Below, piece by piece: positions 52,706 to 52,825 of a stretch of 52,825 nucleotides of DNA; the first letter of the stretch is position 1; the number at the start of each line of letters is the position of its first letter. The translations under genes and the position numbers were made by a program. Source of the DNA: Novipirellula caenicola (GTDB taxonomy: Bacteria > Planctomycetota > Planctomycetia > Pirellulales > Pirellulaceae). The stretch covers positions 1 to 52,825 of the forward strand of contig NZ_BAABRO010000032.1 of NCBI RefSeq assembly GCF_039545035.1, written 5' to 3'. Under the pieces are notes generated by a model that made no database searches, was not told where the DNA came from, and saw nothing but the letters and a program-made list of their open reading frames with translations.

Positions 52706-52825
52706 ACCGTGTTAGAATTCGGCAATAGCCGCTTATCAAAAAGTTAAATTTTGATTCGATGGAAGCCCCCGATGCGCAGTACTGAAGGACGCAGGGGGGC
52801 TCCTGTGTCAGCGTCGTTCTGTGTA

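Noticed and set aside
52765-52825. Possible riboswitch in the last 60 bases
   Set aside because: One stem of seven pairs can form, but no conserved riboswitch core that I know is present and the window ends before any downstream gene.

Overview
The window looks like a chromosomal segment from a planctomycete of the Pirellulaceae, close to Rhodopirellula or a relative. Typical features of that group are a DUF1559 pseudopilin-like protein, an ECF sigma factor followed by a FecR/LamG-type membrane partner, DUF1080 and GH78 sugar-active proteins, Tat-exported sugar isomerase-like proteins, many long-signal-peptide secreted proteins, and short hairpin-forming repeats between genes. There is no prophage, CRISPR array, rRNA or recognisable transposase. 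This assignment rests on gene families and style only; no search was run.

Layout. 1-495: a 103-bp tandem repeat array that ends at the stop codon of a two-domain polyphosphate kinase 2 (495-1982, minus). 2301-7833 (minus): a secreted carbohydrate-handling cluster, namely a nucleoside-hydrolase-fold protein, a Tat-exported alpha/alpha-barrel protein and a DUF1080-GH78 fusion. 7902-9731 (minus): a DUF1559 protein with a small lipoprotein and a decayed lipoprotein paralogue. 9999-12379 (plus): ECF sigma factor and FecR/LamG protein with overlapping genes. 12780-20334: an L-rhamnose locus made of a divergent AraC regulator, rhaA, an NCS1-type transporter, a 65-residue membrane protein and a large GH78 alpha-L-rhamnosidase. 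20616-20936 (minus): tRNA-Val and rpsU. 21810-22933: a small coiled-coil protein and a PanE-type reductase.

23196-29500 (plus) is a four-gene run: an exported sugar-binding-like protein and three trypsin/HtrA-fold proteins, of which only the first keeps a full catalytic triad. 29551-32180 (minus): sugar isomerase-like protein, YmdB-type phosphoesterase and low-molecular-weight phosphatase. 32876-36133 (plus): a tightly overlapped run of a membrane-anchored accessory protein, a sodium:solute symporter, a previously uncalled 40-residue membrane protein and pyrB. It is followed by asnB and a YidR-like DUF3748 protein. 39801-45724: polA (minus), an OleD-like reductase (plus), and aroA with a three-helix membrane protein (minus). 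45990-52517: lipoprotein, apt, a PilZ-like membrane protein, a five-haem cytochrome with an N-terminal hexapeptide repeat, and an outer-membrane porin-like protein.

The most distinctive non-coding signals are three same-oriented copies of a 109-121 bp element with terminal inverted repeats (12522, 32442, 39654), a 127-bp near-palindromic element at 21315-21441, and GC-rich hairpins at the right end. The most interesting protein observations are the one-active-plus-two-inactive protease operon, the two transporter-small-membrane-protein pairs, and the unusual putative L-rhamnose transporter.
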